The notes under the pieces were generated by a model. The model ran no database searches and was not told the DNA's origin. It saw only the letters and a program-made list of their open reading frames with translations. Positions 15,311 to 15,313 of a stretch of DNA of 15,313 nt are shown here, in pieces. Position numbers and translations under genes: made by a program. The stretch spans positions 1 to 15,313 of the forward strand of contig JAIYAA010000015.1 of assembly GCA_027489295.1 (NCBI GenBank), in the 5' to 3' direction. Numbering within the stretch: position 1 is the stretch's first letter; the number at the start of each line of letters is the position of its first letter. Source of the DNA: Sphingomonadales bacterium. Its GTDB lineage: Bacteria; Pseudomonadota; Alphaproteobacteria; Sphingomonadales; Sphingomonadaceae.

Positions 15311-15313
15311 GCA

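Overview
This 15.3 kb, GC-rich window (high GC at third codon positions, many ATGA/GTGA gene overlaps) looks like a chromosomal segment of an alphaproteobacterium, most likely a sphingomonad. The main clues are an Hfq with two Sm domains in one chain (known from Zymomonas mobilis, also Sphingomonadales), the hfq-hflX-mazG neighbourhood, a RegB/RegA redox pair, and a CGTCATCCCGGC-type intergenic palindrome. There are no transposases, phage genes, tRNAs, rRNAs or CRISPR arrays. Coding density is high and no gene-free stretch exceeds 300 bases.

Left part (1-4100): tandem-domain hfq and the ribosome-associated GTPase gene hflX form a two-gene operon on the + strand. They converge on mazG (nucleotide pyrophosphohydrolase), which lies on the - strand downstream of an MFS transporter of the metabolite:H+ symporter type. 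The mazG Shine-Dalgarno sits in the 3' arm of a terminator-like hairpin just after the transporter gene. Short hairpins separate the convergent hflX and mazG ends.

Centre (4217-10872): a seven-gene + strand operon, cyoA-cyoB-cyoC-cyoD-surf1-regB-regA. It encodes a cytochrome bo3-type ubiquinol oxidase (CuA ligands absent, quinol-site and haem/CuB ligands present), a SURF1 assembly factor, and a quinone-sensing histidine kinase with its response regulator. From cyoC onward each start codon overlaps the previous stop by 4 nt, so the oxidase, its assembly factor and a redox-sensing pair appear to be translated as one coupled unit. No cyoE (haem O synthase) follows cyoD. A palindrome nested inside a second inverted repeat lies in the divergent cyoA/MFS promoter region.

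Right part (10882-15313): a GAF-GGDEF-EAL cyclic-di-GMP enzyme converges on regA, and an inverted repeat encodes both C-termini. Divergent from it is a secreted class A acid phosphatase/PAP2-type protein whose third motif lacks the usual Asp. It is followed by a DUF5690-type multi-pass membrane protein. The window ends in a well-conserved cobalamin riboswitch whose regulated gene lies just outside.

I did not find a wholly new system. The best leads are the asymmetric tandem Hfq, the translationally coupled oxidase/redox-sensor operon with His/Met-rich subunit tails, the hairpin over the mazG ribosome binding site, and the divergent acid phosphatase next to an uncharacterised transporter-like protein.
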